Source: Sphagnum magellanicum
Lineage: Eukaryota; Streptophyta; Sphagnopsida; Sphagnales; Sphagnaceae
DNA length: 64,000 bases
Direction of reading: 5' to 3'
Assembly (NCBI GenBank): GCA_021904315.1
Contig: CM038915.1
Span: forward strand, 19,282,001-19,346,000
Under the pieces are notes generated by a model, which did not search any database, was not told where the DNA came from, and saw only the letters and a list, made by a program, of their open reading frames with translations. Positions 12,590 through 24,060 of the stretch are shown piece by piece. How positions within the stretch are numbered: the first letter of the stretch is position 1; the number at the start of each line of letters is the position of its first letter. A program made the position numbers and the translations under genes.

Positions 12590-13480
12590 TATTGATTCTA
12601 GAATTTTTGGTTCATTATTGTTCCTACTTGGACAAATATCGGTTAAAGCTATTTGATTCTACCAAAACAACTGCCGATCAATTATTGTTATTGTTTGACA
12701 AATAAAAATAAAAAACCAAAATAACAACTAGATTACAACTTTTTTATAGTCATCTACAATATGCCAATAATGTTGACAAGAAGTATGAAGAAAATAATAT
12801 AGTATGTTTTGCAAGAAAGTGTTGAAGTAGGCCACGTAAATAACCTAAAGTGAGTGGAGTAGCCAAAGATTGACCTAGAGGAGGCTGCAAACTTTCATAG
12901 TGGGGAGTAAAATAAATTGGAAGATGTTACTGAAAATATTGAACTGAAAACTATACAACCTACTAAAAATCATTCATCGGAATTACGATGCATCAACATC
13001 GAACTGGAAATTCCATGGGAACTAATTTGGGACCATATTTATTTTTATTTTTTTGTTATCATGAGACCATTGTGACAAGTCCACATGCAAGAGAAAGCAA
13101 AATTGATCCACCCTAAAGGCGAATTAATGAACTACATTTGTTTCAAGGGAAAGAAACTTTTAATGAGGTACGAAATGTGCAATGCTTAAAGATGAACATT
13201 TCAAATGAAGAAGAGATCCATCAAAAAATTGTAATAACCCTTATTTTTAATATTTGTGCTTCTTTTCATGTGTTTTTAGCTTGTACTTTTTGTCAAAGTT
13301 CAGGTCACCAAACAAACAATATCGATCAAGTAGTGTCTTGCTTACGCAAACAATACTAATGGATTATAAACCTTATTTGGTATGATTACCTATTCCAAGT
13401 TTAGTTCTTAATGTTCAAAATTTGATGTATACTTTAACACTACCAAATGTTGCTTGTAGAGAGCTAATTCTTCCACCTAT
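12590..13480. other. Gypsy 5' untranslated region
   Basis: Sequence between the primer site and the first gag-like stretch. There is no conserved domain; a few short open runs (for example 13138-13359) are not convincing. It probably corresponds to the untranslated leader and degraded 5' gag. Confidence 0.45.
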
Positions 13481-13489
13481 CTCTATTCC

Positions 13490-14760
13490 ATTTATAGGAA
13501 ATGTCTGATAGGTTTTCCAAATTCAAAGCATCATCATGTTGGACGTTATACAACATATTTTGGTTCTAGTTACATGGGCATAGGGAGTGTTCTTACAATG
13601 TGGCCTCCTATGTTCAATCCCTTAGTTAACCCCATGGCATAACCAAAGTTAGTTTCGGGAATTGCACAAGCTGGGATTATAATAGATTGTGGGGAACCTT
13701 TAGATGAGGACAAGGACTATTCCAAAAGAAAGCACAACCCCAAGATGCCATGAATTGTTCTTACTAGAAAAGCATACCATGACCAAAAGGAAAGACCATC
13801 CCCAATTAGAGATGGTGGTAAATTGTGTAATGGTGGATGGACTATACCTATTAGCGATGATAGTGGTGGACCTTTTGGCGGAGGTGGTAAAAGGCCTCCA
13901 AGAGGTGGCAATAGTGGTCCTCCAAGAGGTGGAAATAACAATCTTCTAGAAGGAGGCGATAACGAACTTTCGGGAGACCAAAATCCAAGACCATACGTTG
14001 TAAGATCAGTCGGCCCATGGATAGGGCCTAATTTGGAATTTGTGGTACCCTTCATGGTATCCTATCCAACCCCCTATAGCACCAAATCCTCCACCAAGTA
14101 GGAAATCCTTACCATACCCATTTACATTGTGGGAATGGATCCGATGTTCATGTACCCGTTTTTTGCAAGGCCATTTAGGCCAATGGAAAAAAAAAATGAT
14201 GCTGATATTATCAATATATTTTGTTTTACATTTTGTAATGTTGTATCTAAGTGGGGAGAGAATTTTATGAAAGCCCATCCAGTTTGTAGATTTGAAGAGT
14301 TGGAAACCACATTCTGTAAGCATTATCGAAAAATACAAATGGATGAACAAGTGCACAAAACATTATGAGTGATGAAGTAAGGTGGAGACAAGAAGGTGGA
14401 AGTATATTATATGAACATATACTAAAACTAGCAAATTGCCTTTAACATCAAACAAATGAAGTTTGTTGACCACTATCTTTTGAGCATGTTCATAACCATA
14501 TCTCCGAATAGCCACAACGGGGATGAAGAGGGACACTTTGTTCAAATTCAAAGAAGTTGAAATCACTTGTGAAGAAAGTATGGGAGACACTAATGAATAC
14601 TGGAAATTGTTGGAACAATCAACCAAGTAGGAGAAGGCTAGTGAAGGAAGGAAAACAGATGTGATCTGTAGTCAATGTAATAAACTAGGACATACAAGGA
14701 ACATTGCCATTGGAATCCAAACAACTTGAACAACAAACTTAACGACAAAAAGGAGGTAGT
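13490..14760 (+). pseudogene. Gypsy gag relic
   Basis: Coding-like sequence in several frames. A Gly/Arg-rich patch (GGPFGGGGKRPPRGG) lies at about 13867-13925 and a proline-rich patch at 14045-14100. The capsid-like core at 14170-14370 includes FCNVVSKWGENFMKAHP and FEELETTFCKHYRKIQ, the pattern of plant Ty3 gag (retrotransposon gag domain). It continues after a TGA at 14366-14368 with more gag-like residues to about 14600. A zinc-knuckle start CSQCNKLGHTRN is at about 14667-14700; its final His/Cys pair is displaced by a one-base shift, so the CCHC motif is broken. Frameshifts separate the blocks. Confidence 0.75.
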
Positions 14761-15479
14761 ATTGAATGGAGTTTCAGCACAACCTAGTAATATATGAAAT
14801 AAATTTGATAACAAAGGAGGTTATGGAGAAGTGAATAAATCCAGTTTCATCATTTACCATTGCTTCATCTATAATTGAACATAAAATTTATGACTACCTT
14901 CATAAGGACACAAGTCAAGCCATGTTCAAGGAAAAAACAATGGCAATTGCACCCAAAAAGGACGATGTTGCTATCAACATGGTTTTGGCACCCGAAATCA
15001 TATATAAAAAATGTGGTATTCCAGGAGAAAAAACCTTTCAAGAACAAGAGCTTGGCTGATTGGTAAGAAGAGGAAAAACTTCAATGTTTGTTTGAAGAAG
15101 CCATTAAGGGCATACAACAAAAAAAAGTTGCTTAGAACTAGTATCAAAACTCCAATTAAATCACCAAAAATTTTGGTTTAGATACCAAAAATCAATTTTT
15201 TGGACCTACCGGATCTACCAGATTGATTGGTTTTACCAATTCTATTAGTGCTACTAGTTTTACTAGCTTTATTAAAAATATCAATGCTACTGGATTTTTG
15301 AAAATACCAGTCTAACCAATTTTTTCCGTTTTGGAAGATATCACCCAACAACTATTGGAGAGTAAACATACCCTTACTTTGGCCAACTCTTCAAGATTAT
15401 TCTAGATTTGAGACAATATGTTGTTGCCAAGCTTAACCTTGGAAGAATAATTATCATCAAATTAGGACCTAATCCGGTT

Positions 15480-15840
15480 ATTACCTCATTAGTAATTGAT
15501 CCTCACATGGCTGTGATATAGATTCAATTGGGCAAGAACATGGTTGAGGATGTTTTATTGGATGGAGGATCTAGCATGAACATCATGAGAGAGGAACTAT
15601 GGAAATGATTAGGGCTTCCCAATCCTAAACCAACATCATACACACTTTGCATGGTGAATCAAACCATCACCAAACCGGTTGGATTCATCAAGGACCTTAA
15701 AATCCATATTCATAGAATTCCTTACATTATGACGTTCATGATAATGAAGAATATTGTTGTGGATTCCAATTATCCATGTTGCTATATCAACCATGGTTGT
15801 GTAATGCACATGTTACTCATGATTGGGGGAATAACCTAAT
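15480..15840 (+). pseudogene. Gypsy aspartic protease relic
   Basis: VEDVLLDGGSSMNIMREELW at about 15541-15600 carries the D-G-G-S-S active-site form common in Tat/Athila-type proteases. The frame then meets TGA at 15607-15609. It reopens to include VVDSNYPCCYINHGCVMHML (15759-15818), which corresponds to the usual LGRPWL...A..S..H segment. In-frame stops show it is inactive. It lies between gag and RT, as expected. Confidence 0.75.
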
Positions 15841-16229
15841 CACAATTGAAGGCAATGGCAAGATTGTGAACCATCATTATAACCAAACATTTGGATAACA
15901 ATACCAAATGTCCCAAGGTTTTGTTATGTTACAATCTATTGGAAGGAATCATAGACAAAGAAAAAGAACTAGATTTGTTTACACTTGGGACCATCAAATT
16001 ACCAAAGTTGGAAAATTTCAATGTTGCATTTTTCAATGCGGAAGTTGGTGCATAGGACCTTACATTCAATTTTCCACATTCTAAAGGCATATTTTGGTAG
16101 ATACTACACCTACATGCATTAGAGTCCAAAAGTTGGACATTACATGTAAAACATCACTTGAGGATCACTAGGTAAGACTTTTCAATTTGGGGACTATTGA
16201 AAAATCCTTAAATAGTTAAGTTAAATGTA

Positions 16230-17000
16230 GCATTGGATGAACGAGTTGCCATCAAAGCATTGTTCCAAGAGTATAAGGACATTTTTGCGTGGAATTATAT
16301 TGACTTGAAAGGAATTCCACCATGAATTACTCAACATTGCATTGAGTTAAACACCACTATTTCACTTGCTCCTCAAGTTAAGTATTGAAAACACCCAAAT
16401 TATGTTGCAGTAGTCAAGTAGGATTTGGACGAGCTTTTAAGTGTAGGTTTCATTATCCTAGTGGAAGAAGCTAATTGGTTATCACCAATTGTTTGTATCG
16501 AAAAAGAATGGCAAGTTTAAAGTCTGTGTGCATTTTCAATGATTCAATGTTGCCACCAAGAAGGATCCATATCCTTTATCCTTAAGAGGTGTTGGACGAA
16601 GTGGCATGGCATGTGGTCTATTTGTTTTGGATGGATTTTCTGATTATTACTAGATCATGATTAACCCTAAAAGTAGGTACAAGATTGCATTCAAGATTGA
16701 TTAGGGAACTTTCATTTGGGAGGTCATGCCATTTGGGTTCAAGAATGTTCCACCAACTTATCAATGGGCAAGTGAGGACAACTTTCAAGGACTATCTTGG
16801 AGTGTTCATGAAACTATTTTTGGATGACTTCAACATGTTCAATGATTTGGACACCCATTTATTAAAGTTACAACTATGTTTTGATAAATGTAAAAAAATT
16901 GGTGTAAGTTTGAATCCTAATAAATGGATGTTCCTTGTGCATTTAGGTGTTATCTTTGGGATATCTAGTATTTAAGGAAGGCAAGCTACCAAAATTGAAG
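16230..17000 (+). pseudogene. Gypsy reverse transcriptase relic
   Basis: The N-terminal RT block has ELLSVGFI and ANWLSPIV (about 16420-16500). A decayed middle has remnants of KKDPYP at 16559-16575 and a palm helix. The catalytic block is LGVFMKLFLDDFNMFNDLDT at about 16797-16856, where FLDDF replaces the commoner YxDD or FIDD, followed by HLLKLQLCFDKCKKIGVSLN. FLDDF is characteristic of Tat/Ogre-lineage RTs. Multiple stops and frame changes occur between blocks. Confidence 0.85.
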
Positions 17001-17009
17001 AAAATTTTG

Positions 17010-17640
17010 GCTATTGTTCACATGCCTACACTAAAAACACCTAAAGACATTTAGGTTTTCAATGGCATGGCACAATATTATAGGTGTTTCATCAAGGACT
17101 TTGCTTTCATTATGGCTCCCATTACCAAGCTACTATGAAAGATAAAAGCTTTCAAATGGATGGGAAAGTGCTAACAGATTTGGGAAAAATCAAGCAGCGT
17201 TATGTGGATGCATTGATCTTGATTTCAACTCATTGGGCCATCGAGTTTCATGTTCACACAAATGCTTTTAATTTGGTAGTTGGGGCTATGTTGGCATGGA
17301 ACCTCAATGGAAAATGTAATCAATTGATTGCCTATGCATCGCATTTGTTCAACAATGTTGAATGAAATTAAACGATGACTAAAAGGGAGGCACTTGCAAT
17401 GGTGTACACTTTCCATAAATTTAGTTACTACTTGTTGGGTAACAAATTCATCTTCTATGTGGACCATATGGCGGTGTTATACTTGGTCTAAAAACCCCAA
17501 ATCTAGGAATAATAGCAAGGTAGCTACTTCTTTTCTTAGAGTACGATTTCTCGTTAATTTATAAACCAAGGAAATTTCACTTTGAAGCAGATGTTTTATT
17601 CCAAATGCCCAATCTCACAAAAGAAAATGGAATATTAGAC
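17010..17640 (+). pseudogene. Gypsy RT connection and RNase H relic
   Basis: FNGMAQYYRCFIKDFAFIMA-type residues (17056-17115, with a frame change) are the usual thumb/connection motif. They are followed by an RNase H remnant with HVHTNAFNLVVGAMLAWNL (about 17250-17305), YASHLFNNVE, and TKREALAMVYTFHKF (about 17374-17418). The segment YLLGNKFIFYVDHMA (about 17429-17470) carries the third conserved Asp region. Stops interrupt it. A similar RNase H block recurs in the separate fragment at 48.1 kb. Confidence 0.8.
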
Positions 17641-17859
17641 CAAACAATGGACGTTAGTTTTTCCTCTTACAACTGGTGTGGCTACATGAAATTTTTGAGT
17701 ACTTCATTATCGAAAAATCTTTGGTTCATTACAACTAGGAGCAAAAGAAAAAGCTAGCCTTGAGAGCTTTAGGTTTTTTTTTGTATAGGGCAAATTATAT
17801 TGTCAAAGTCAAGACCAAGTTTTGAAGCATTACCTTGAGGACTCAAAAATCCCCATAAT

Positions 17860-18553
17860 GTTATAAGAAATGCATGAGGGAGTTGGTGGTGGGCATTTTT
17901 CATCTGAAATCACAATTTGCAAGATCTTTGATGCAAAATATTGGTGGCCAACAATGTGCAAGGATGTTTTCCAATATTGCCAAGCTTATGACAACTATTA
18001 GTGAACAAAGAATCTAATACATAGCAACATAACAAAATTGGTAACTTCATTACCAATAGAACCTTTCATGAAGTGGGGATCGGATTTTGTTGGCCTAATC
18101 AAACCCATAAGCAAGCATACCAAAAATAAGTACATTCTAGTAGCAATTGACTACACAACCAAGCGGGTGGAAACAAAGGCATTACACACCAATACACCGG
18201 CTATGACAATTAAATTCATCTATGAACTCATTATCACATGGTTTGGCTATTCACTTATTTTGGTTAGTGATTAGTGCACTCACTTTATCAACGATGCCAT
18301 TGAGATTCTTACAAACCATTTTTTGTTATGACATATGACCTCAACCACTTATTATCCGCAAGGTAATGGACATGCAGAATCCACCAACAAAGTCATTGGT
18401 TCATTGCTTACTAAATTGCTAAATGAAAACCACATTGATTGGGATGAACATCTACACACGATTTTATATGCTTATGGCACAACATTCAGGATAACCACCA
18501 AACACACACCATTTCAACTGGTTTATGGCCTTTACCTTTTGATGCCAACATAA
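17860..18553 (+). pseudogene. Gypsy integrase relic
   Basis: MHEGVGGGHFSSEIT (about 17871-17915) belongs to the HHCC zinc-binding N-domain, though its Cys pair is disturbed. The core has WGSDFVGLI (first catalytic Asp), then ILVSD followed by a TAG (second Asp), then YYPQGNGHAESTNKV, which contains the Glu. It ends at TAA 18551-18553 after HTPFQLVYGLYLLMPT. The DDE triad residues are still visible, but the frame is cut by at least one stop (18272-18274). About 400 bases of decayed C-terminal integrase sequence follow, including NKFKPYKYLG at about 18905-18935. Confidence 0.85.
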
Positions 18554-19269
18554 TACCTATTGTCCATGAGTAATTCACATCCCAATCGAGACTTATTTCC
18601 TATCCATCTTTTGATCGGTTGCATGGTAGAAAAGGAACATTTGGATGAAACCCGCTAGGAGGCAACAAATTAGATAGGTACAAGGCAATGGAACATGGTG
18701 TTATGGGCTCAACAAACCACAAAATTAAGACTTTCTTCATGGGGATCATAGTTATTTGGTTTCCAAAGGGTAGAAAGACCACACTAGAAAGTTCAAAAAA
18801 CAATGGTTTGGTGTGTATAAAATATAGTTTTATCTCCCCAATAATACTATACTACTTGTCGACATTGAGAAGTTTGAACCAAATACCATTTTGGTGAACA
18901 TCAACAAGTTCAAACCCTATAAATATTTGGGGAAACTCCTAGAGGATCAAAGGGGGAGGAGAGCATAAGGAGGACTTAGAAAACAAGGAGGACTAAAAGC
19001 ACAAAAAAATTTCACAAAAAGATTTTCAATATGGTTCTATTGAAAATTAGATTACATTGAAAACTAAAGTCAACCGAAAAAATCCGGTTGCTGACATCGG
19101 AAAACCAATATATGGAACTACGAAACCAAAAAGAATTTTTAGTTTATTGATTTTGGTAGAAACCAACCTAAAAGTTGGAATTCCACTAAACGACACCTTG
19201 TCGATGAAACAGTTGGAAATTTTGGTTTAGTGACAAATTCCAACTTGGAATAAGCCAAGAATAATTTCA

Positions 19270-19690
19270 ATTTGGCATACTTGATTGAAGAATCCACCCC
19301 AAAATCGGCTGAAGGAAATTTTTCACTCTTTGGTGTGCAATTGGCACGGACTAATTTTCATATAAAATTTGCACACGAAGATTCAATCCTAGAATTGCTA
19401 GTGGTAAATTATGTAGTTGGGGTAATCATGATTGGTTGTGTTTTCATCCAAACCAATGAAATGACACCAGAAGGAAAAAATGTTCATCTATACTTTCAAA
19501 ATGATTTTTGCAACTAGTGCTAGGTTTAAACACCCAAACTTTGATATAAAAGGAGGAACTATTCATTCAATTCTTCCTTTCTTTTCCCAATATTGTTATG
19601 CTACAAAAATTTGTACCGATTTCTTATTAGTGAAGATGGTAGGAAACATTAATGACATAAAAGATGAAGAGGAGGGAGAGTTTTAAATCA
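19270..19690 (+). pseudogene. Extra coding region of gypsy element, first block
   Basis: Two overlapping open segments (19272-19517 and 19480-19686) look like one protein with a frameshift. The first carries EDSILELLVVNYVVG and EMTPEGKNVHLYF. The second carries FKHPNFDIKGGTIHSILPFF and ends EEEGEF. I know no domain for it. It lies between integrase and the 3' LTR, where Tat-lineage elements often carry additional ORFs. It might be a captured host sequence. Function unknown. Confidence 0.5.
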
Positions 19691-19993
19691 AAATCGGGTG
19701 GTAGCCAACTTGCACTGGAAATAAATTGTGAGGACAAAAAGAAAGAGAAAATGGTAATGATTTTTTTTGATAAAAAAAAGATCATTTTTTTGGAGATGGA
19801 CTAGTTCCAACAATGGATCGTTGGAAGAGATGTAAAGTGGGTTTGGCACGTCAGCATTTTTGGTTTGCTCAACTTGTAGTTGAATCTAATTCAATTGTTG
19901 GTGAAGGAGTTTCTACATGCCATCACACGTTTCAATCCAAAAATTATAAAATCAATTGTTTAGGGAATTCTGATTTTCATAATTAAAAAAATA

Positions 19994-22435
19994 GTGGCTG
20001 AGATGCTATTGGAAATAAGCATCACCAAATTACTAGCCAAGCCAACCAAGGAGAAGGAAAGAGAAAAAGAGGGGGCCATTTACTGGAAAATTGCTCCACT
20101 AAAAGCACTTGTTGATCGGGAAGGATGGAAGGTTTCCCTTTTCAAGGGAATTTATGTAGCCAGATTATCAACATTAATCCAAATGATTTGGTTGAAGGGT
20201 AACCAACTCACCTTTGTGGCAAAAAAATTAATGGACTTTGCAGTGTTGGTTGAGCAAGGGGTGAAGGTGAACTAATTTGTTATAGTCTTCAACAACTTCT
20301 ACAACAAGTTGTGGGATTTGTCAACACCGATAGAATACGGCACAAGTAGGGATAACATTGAATTCAAAGTTGCCCAAGTTGTAAACATCCTATTCTAGAA
20401 TTGGTTTTCAATAAATCCGACATTCATCCTACCAAAATTAGACAAAGAGGATGTAAGTGCTGCTATATTAGCATTAGAAATTTAGGCTACCAAAAACAGT
20501 GGAGTTCCAATAGCTCATTTTTGGCGTGCACCCATTGATTTTGACGAGGAGATGGAGAGTGTTGAGGAAATTGGTGGGACGAGTACCAAACTAAAAACCT
20601 CAAGGCAACTGGAAATTTTGCCCACACTTTTATTGTCATTGAGATCTTGGAACTTGGGCTAGCTTTTTCCTTGGAATCCCATATTGTTGCCATGGAAATG
20701 CACTTCAACTTATAGATCACTGAAAGCGCCAAGTTCACGCAAGAAAGGCATTACATGGAGTTTGAATCCGGTTTGGATTGATCAATTTTTCAGTGCAAGA
20801 CCTCAATCAGAACCACATCTAATCCTTACAAGTATCTTTCTAGTTACTTGCACCAGTGCCTAGAGGGGGAGGTAATTTTGGTAGGAGATATACCAAAATT
20901 AGATATTCCACTTGAATATTTTTTTGGTGGAACCATTGCACAAAGTCTAAAAGAGGTAGCTAAAAATTGCCACCCCTTTGATACATCATTTTCGATATGG
21001 GATGGATTTTTCTTTCCCCTTACCGTAATCGAAAATGTTATCGTTCCTTTGGGTGCATCTTCATTGAAGTTGTTGGAGGACCACCTTCTTCATTCAAAGG
21101 ACTTTGCTTAGATGGTGGGCAACATTTCTAATGTTTTTTAGTTAGCCATAACTAAAAAGGCTTCTGTAGAGAGATGTTGCAGAAAGTTTACATGAGGTAG
21201 TCGAGTTGAAAAGTTAACTCCAATGCATGTAGGCTACCAATCAACAAGACTCTCTCACCATCCAACATCTTCAAACTGAGCTATAGGATTTGGAAGGCAC
21301 GAAGAAGAAGGTTCATGAATTGGAAATTGAAAATTCCAACTATTGTAATGAACTACCATATTTCCATAGACAATTTATCAAAATTGGTAAAACATTAGGC
21401 TCCATTGATTCACAATAGGTTAAGCTCAAGAAGACTTTGGAGCAAGAGCATGCCAACCAAAAGGTGGTGGAACAATCATTGACCCTTATTGAAAAATTGT
21501 TCATTTTGGTGAAAGGGAAGGTAGAGTGGTTGGAGGGCTAGAATGAGTCGCTTATTGAAACAACATAAAAGTAGCGACTCGAGCTATAGTAGTCAACCAA
21601 AAAAATCCAATTGCTGTAGCAAAATTTGGAGGAGGTATGGTAGAATCCAAACATTATTTAGGAAAAGTTGGATTCCTTAGAGGAGGAAATGAGGGCGTTG
21701 AGGTAGAAGGCGGAACTTGCAGACCTTCACCACCACTGGATGGAGGAATTTGACAACTTAAGAATGGAGTATGCCTTTATGAAGTCATAACTCCCAATTT
21801 ATCATAACATGAATAAAAGAAGTCAAGCTAAGCAATGGGAACTTTACAAGGAACAAGTCAGTAAAATTATCTGGGAGGCATTTGAGTCCTATCGGAAAGA
21901 CAAGGAGTTGTACTAGTTGCACCTAGAGACCATCGATGAATGATGCCACATCTGGTGATGTCACTTTTCAATTTCGATAAAGCACAAGTCCAATTTGGAT
22001 TTGCATCCGAACCTAGTATGCATAGGAGTGAGGAGCATAATGAAGGTGAGAAGATGGAAGTGGATTCGGTGGTCACATTGGAATCACAACCTACCAAACT
22101 TGAAGTAACTTTTGACATTGGAATTATTTCCAGTGTTGCAAATGTTTTCAGTGAAACAAAAGATTTTGCACTTGTTCAAGCCTCTACCCTTGTAGAAGCT
22201 ATAACACATTTCGGTGGTGTAGCTGATTTGACGTTTTTGGGCATGACTGTCAAGGATGATTATGCAAATTCGATTGTTGAAATCAATTTGGAGGGTGTGA
22301 TTTCGATTTTGGTACAATTGGAAACAACTGTTGTCTATATTGCCACTGCACGAAGTCTTGTTGCTGTAACAAAAGGTTTAGGGGTAGATGTTAGGATAGA
22401 AGAAATAGAGGTTGTGATTATGGAATAATAATATA
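19994..22435 (+). pseudogene. Extra ORF of gypsy element with Gln-rich coiled coil
   Basis: Decayed coding sequence in pieces: 19994-20275 (Lys/Glu-rich start, then VDREGWKVSLFKGIY), 20848-21111, a long heptad-like stretch at about 21300-21930, and 21940-22428 (acidic/hydrophobic end, TAA at 22426-22428). In the 21300-21930 stretch one frame reads as Leu/Glu/Lys/Gln-rich coiled coil (KKKVHELEIENSNYCNEL, LKKTLEQEHANQKVVEQSL, EKLDSLEEEMRALR). It is broken by about ten TAG or TAA codons, most of which would be CAG or CAA before a C-to-T change. No enzyme motif is seen. It sits just before the polypurine tract and is transcribed in the element's sense. It is probably the 3' additional ORF of a Tat-like lineage; role unknown. 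Confidence 0.55.
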
Positions 22436-22467
22436 GACAATGTATTTATGATGATGTAATCCCAATT

Positions 22468-22481
22468 AGAAAGGGGGATAA
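22468..22481 (+). other. Polypurine tract of gypsy element
   Basis: AGAAAGGGGGATA lies just before the TG that opens the right LTR, the normal place for second-strand priming. Seen directly; function by family knowledge. Confidence 0.8.
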
Positions 22482-22971
22482 TGTTGAAGGTAGATTTTAC
22501 TGAAACCATTTAATACCAAAATCAAATTTTACCCTATTGAATTTTCCTTATTGAATTTCCTATACCAAAATTGATTTTTACTACTGATTTACATTGTGTA
22601 TGTTTAGGACCAATTTTTTAAGGATTAGGTTAACTGCTTGTTCCATTGTTTTTGATTTCTTTCTTGGAGGTACTTAAGGTTCTATTTTTTTGTGGACTGT
22701 ATAAGAGAATATTTTTTGAAATAAATTTATTTTTTTCCTACCATACTTTTGTACATGGAGTTCTATGTGTAGTGTTTGGTATGTTTACAGTATTTTGGTT
22801 TTTTATATGAAAATATTTTTTTTTGCATGTTTACTTCATGTTTGTTTTTATAGAAAGTTTATGAGGTTGCCTTACTATGATTGGACAATCCTTTTTGTGT
22901 TGAAGCTTTTATCTTTTATTTCCTTATTTTATTTCTTTTAGAATCTGATAATTCATTGGGTGGCCTTGATA
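22482..22971 (+). repeat. Right (3') LTR of gypsy element
   Basis: 490 bases beginning TGTTGAAGGT and ending CCTTGATA. The matching end of the left LTR is CCTTAGCA, so the last bases differ by three transitions and the terminal CA has become TA. The target duplication GTTTA follows at once, which confirms the end despite the altered terminus. Confidence 0.85.
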
Positions 22972-22976
22972 GTTTA
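22972..22976. repeat. Target-site duplication GTTTA, right side of gypsy
   Basis: Identical to 12030-12034 and directly adjacent to the right LTR. Confidence 0.85.
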
Positions 22977-22979
22977 ATT

Positions 22980-24060
22980 TTTAAGGTTAAGCCTTTTTTA
23001 TAATTATTTGATCCCTTGAATGCCATTTGTACTTTGAATGCAATTATTGTACCTCATTATATATTTCGCACAAAAAAATGAAAGATAAAAAAATAGGCTA
23101 AAAATTTTAATTGTAAATGTGACCAACTTAATCACAAGTTATTTGCAATTAGTTTTTAGCATTTATTTTACATTGGCCTATTTTGTTTCTAAACTATATT
23201 AACTGTCATAAGTAATGATAGTTAAAGGAAATAATAATATTTTAAAAAAATTCTTAATAATAATGTCAATAATAATATTACATATCTAGTTTTAGTATAT
23301 TTAATTTTAAATAATAATATTATAAATATGATAAATATTATAAATATTATTGGTTAGTATCCTAGGCTAATTATTTTATTGTAGTAATAATTAATAAAAA
23401 TCATTAAAAAAATCATCACTTATACTTTACTTAAGCTATTATTTTAATAATTTATTCATTTATAATTTCACTTATTATAACTATTTAAAACTAAAATAAT
23501 GAATATTTAGTAATAATAATTATATTATAAAAATGTTTAATTTCATAAGCATAATAGTTTTATAATAATAACTTTTGTAATAATATATTTTTATTCCGAT
23601 AATTAATTATTTTTACTAATTAATTATTTATTACTAAATCATTATTGTAGTTAGTAGCTACCATAACCCCCAAATTAATAATAATAATAATAATATGTTA
23701 TTATTATAAATTTAAATATATAATAATAAAAAATTAGTAGGCATAATAATTAATGGAATAAAATATTAATTATTTATATTTATATTTTAATGATTACAAT
23801 AATGATTATTTTAATGGTGGAATAAATATTGATGAATTTAGTTTTTACAATAATTATTAGATTAATTAATATTTTAAAATAATATTAGTAATTAATCAAT
23901 CATATATTATTAAATTATTATATTAGTTGGTAATTAGCCTAGGCTAGCCATATTATGATTATTATTATTACATCTCACTAGTTATAGGTAATATTAACTA
24001 TAATAATCAATATGTAATACTAATAATAATAAGGAAAAATAAAATTTAGACACATGTATA
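22980..24060. other. Very AT-rich block
   Basis: About 1 kb composed almost entirely of A and T, with many AATAAT and ATTATT runs, including a short (AAT)n microsatellite near 23678-23696. No gene. It could act as a scaffold-attachment type sequence, but this is inference from composition only. Confidence 0.6.

Larger units (their letters stand above)
12035..22971 (+). mobile_element. Ty3/gypsy LTR retrotransposon, Tat-like, decayed
   Basis: An element of 10937 bases with two diverged LTRs (12035-12569 and 22482-22971), flanking GTTTA duplications, a degraded primer site after the left LTR and a purine tract before the right LTR. Inside, on the plus strand, come gag with a Gly-rich segment and a broken CCHC knuckle, protease (LLDGGSSMNIM), RT with FLDDF, RNase H, and an integrase core. 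About 3.4 kb of extra coding-like sequence follows integrase. The FLDDF motif, the integrase-last order and a 3' extra ORF region point to the Tat/Ogre side of Ty3/gypsy. Many stops and frameshifts, and LTRs that differ clearly by base changes and indels, mark it as old and non-autonomous. Subfamily assignment is inference. Confidence 0.9.

Noticed and set aside
23678..23696. Replication origin in the AT-rich block
   Set aside because: Only AT richness and a short microsatellite are visible; no supporting motif for a plant nuclear origin.
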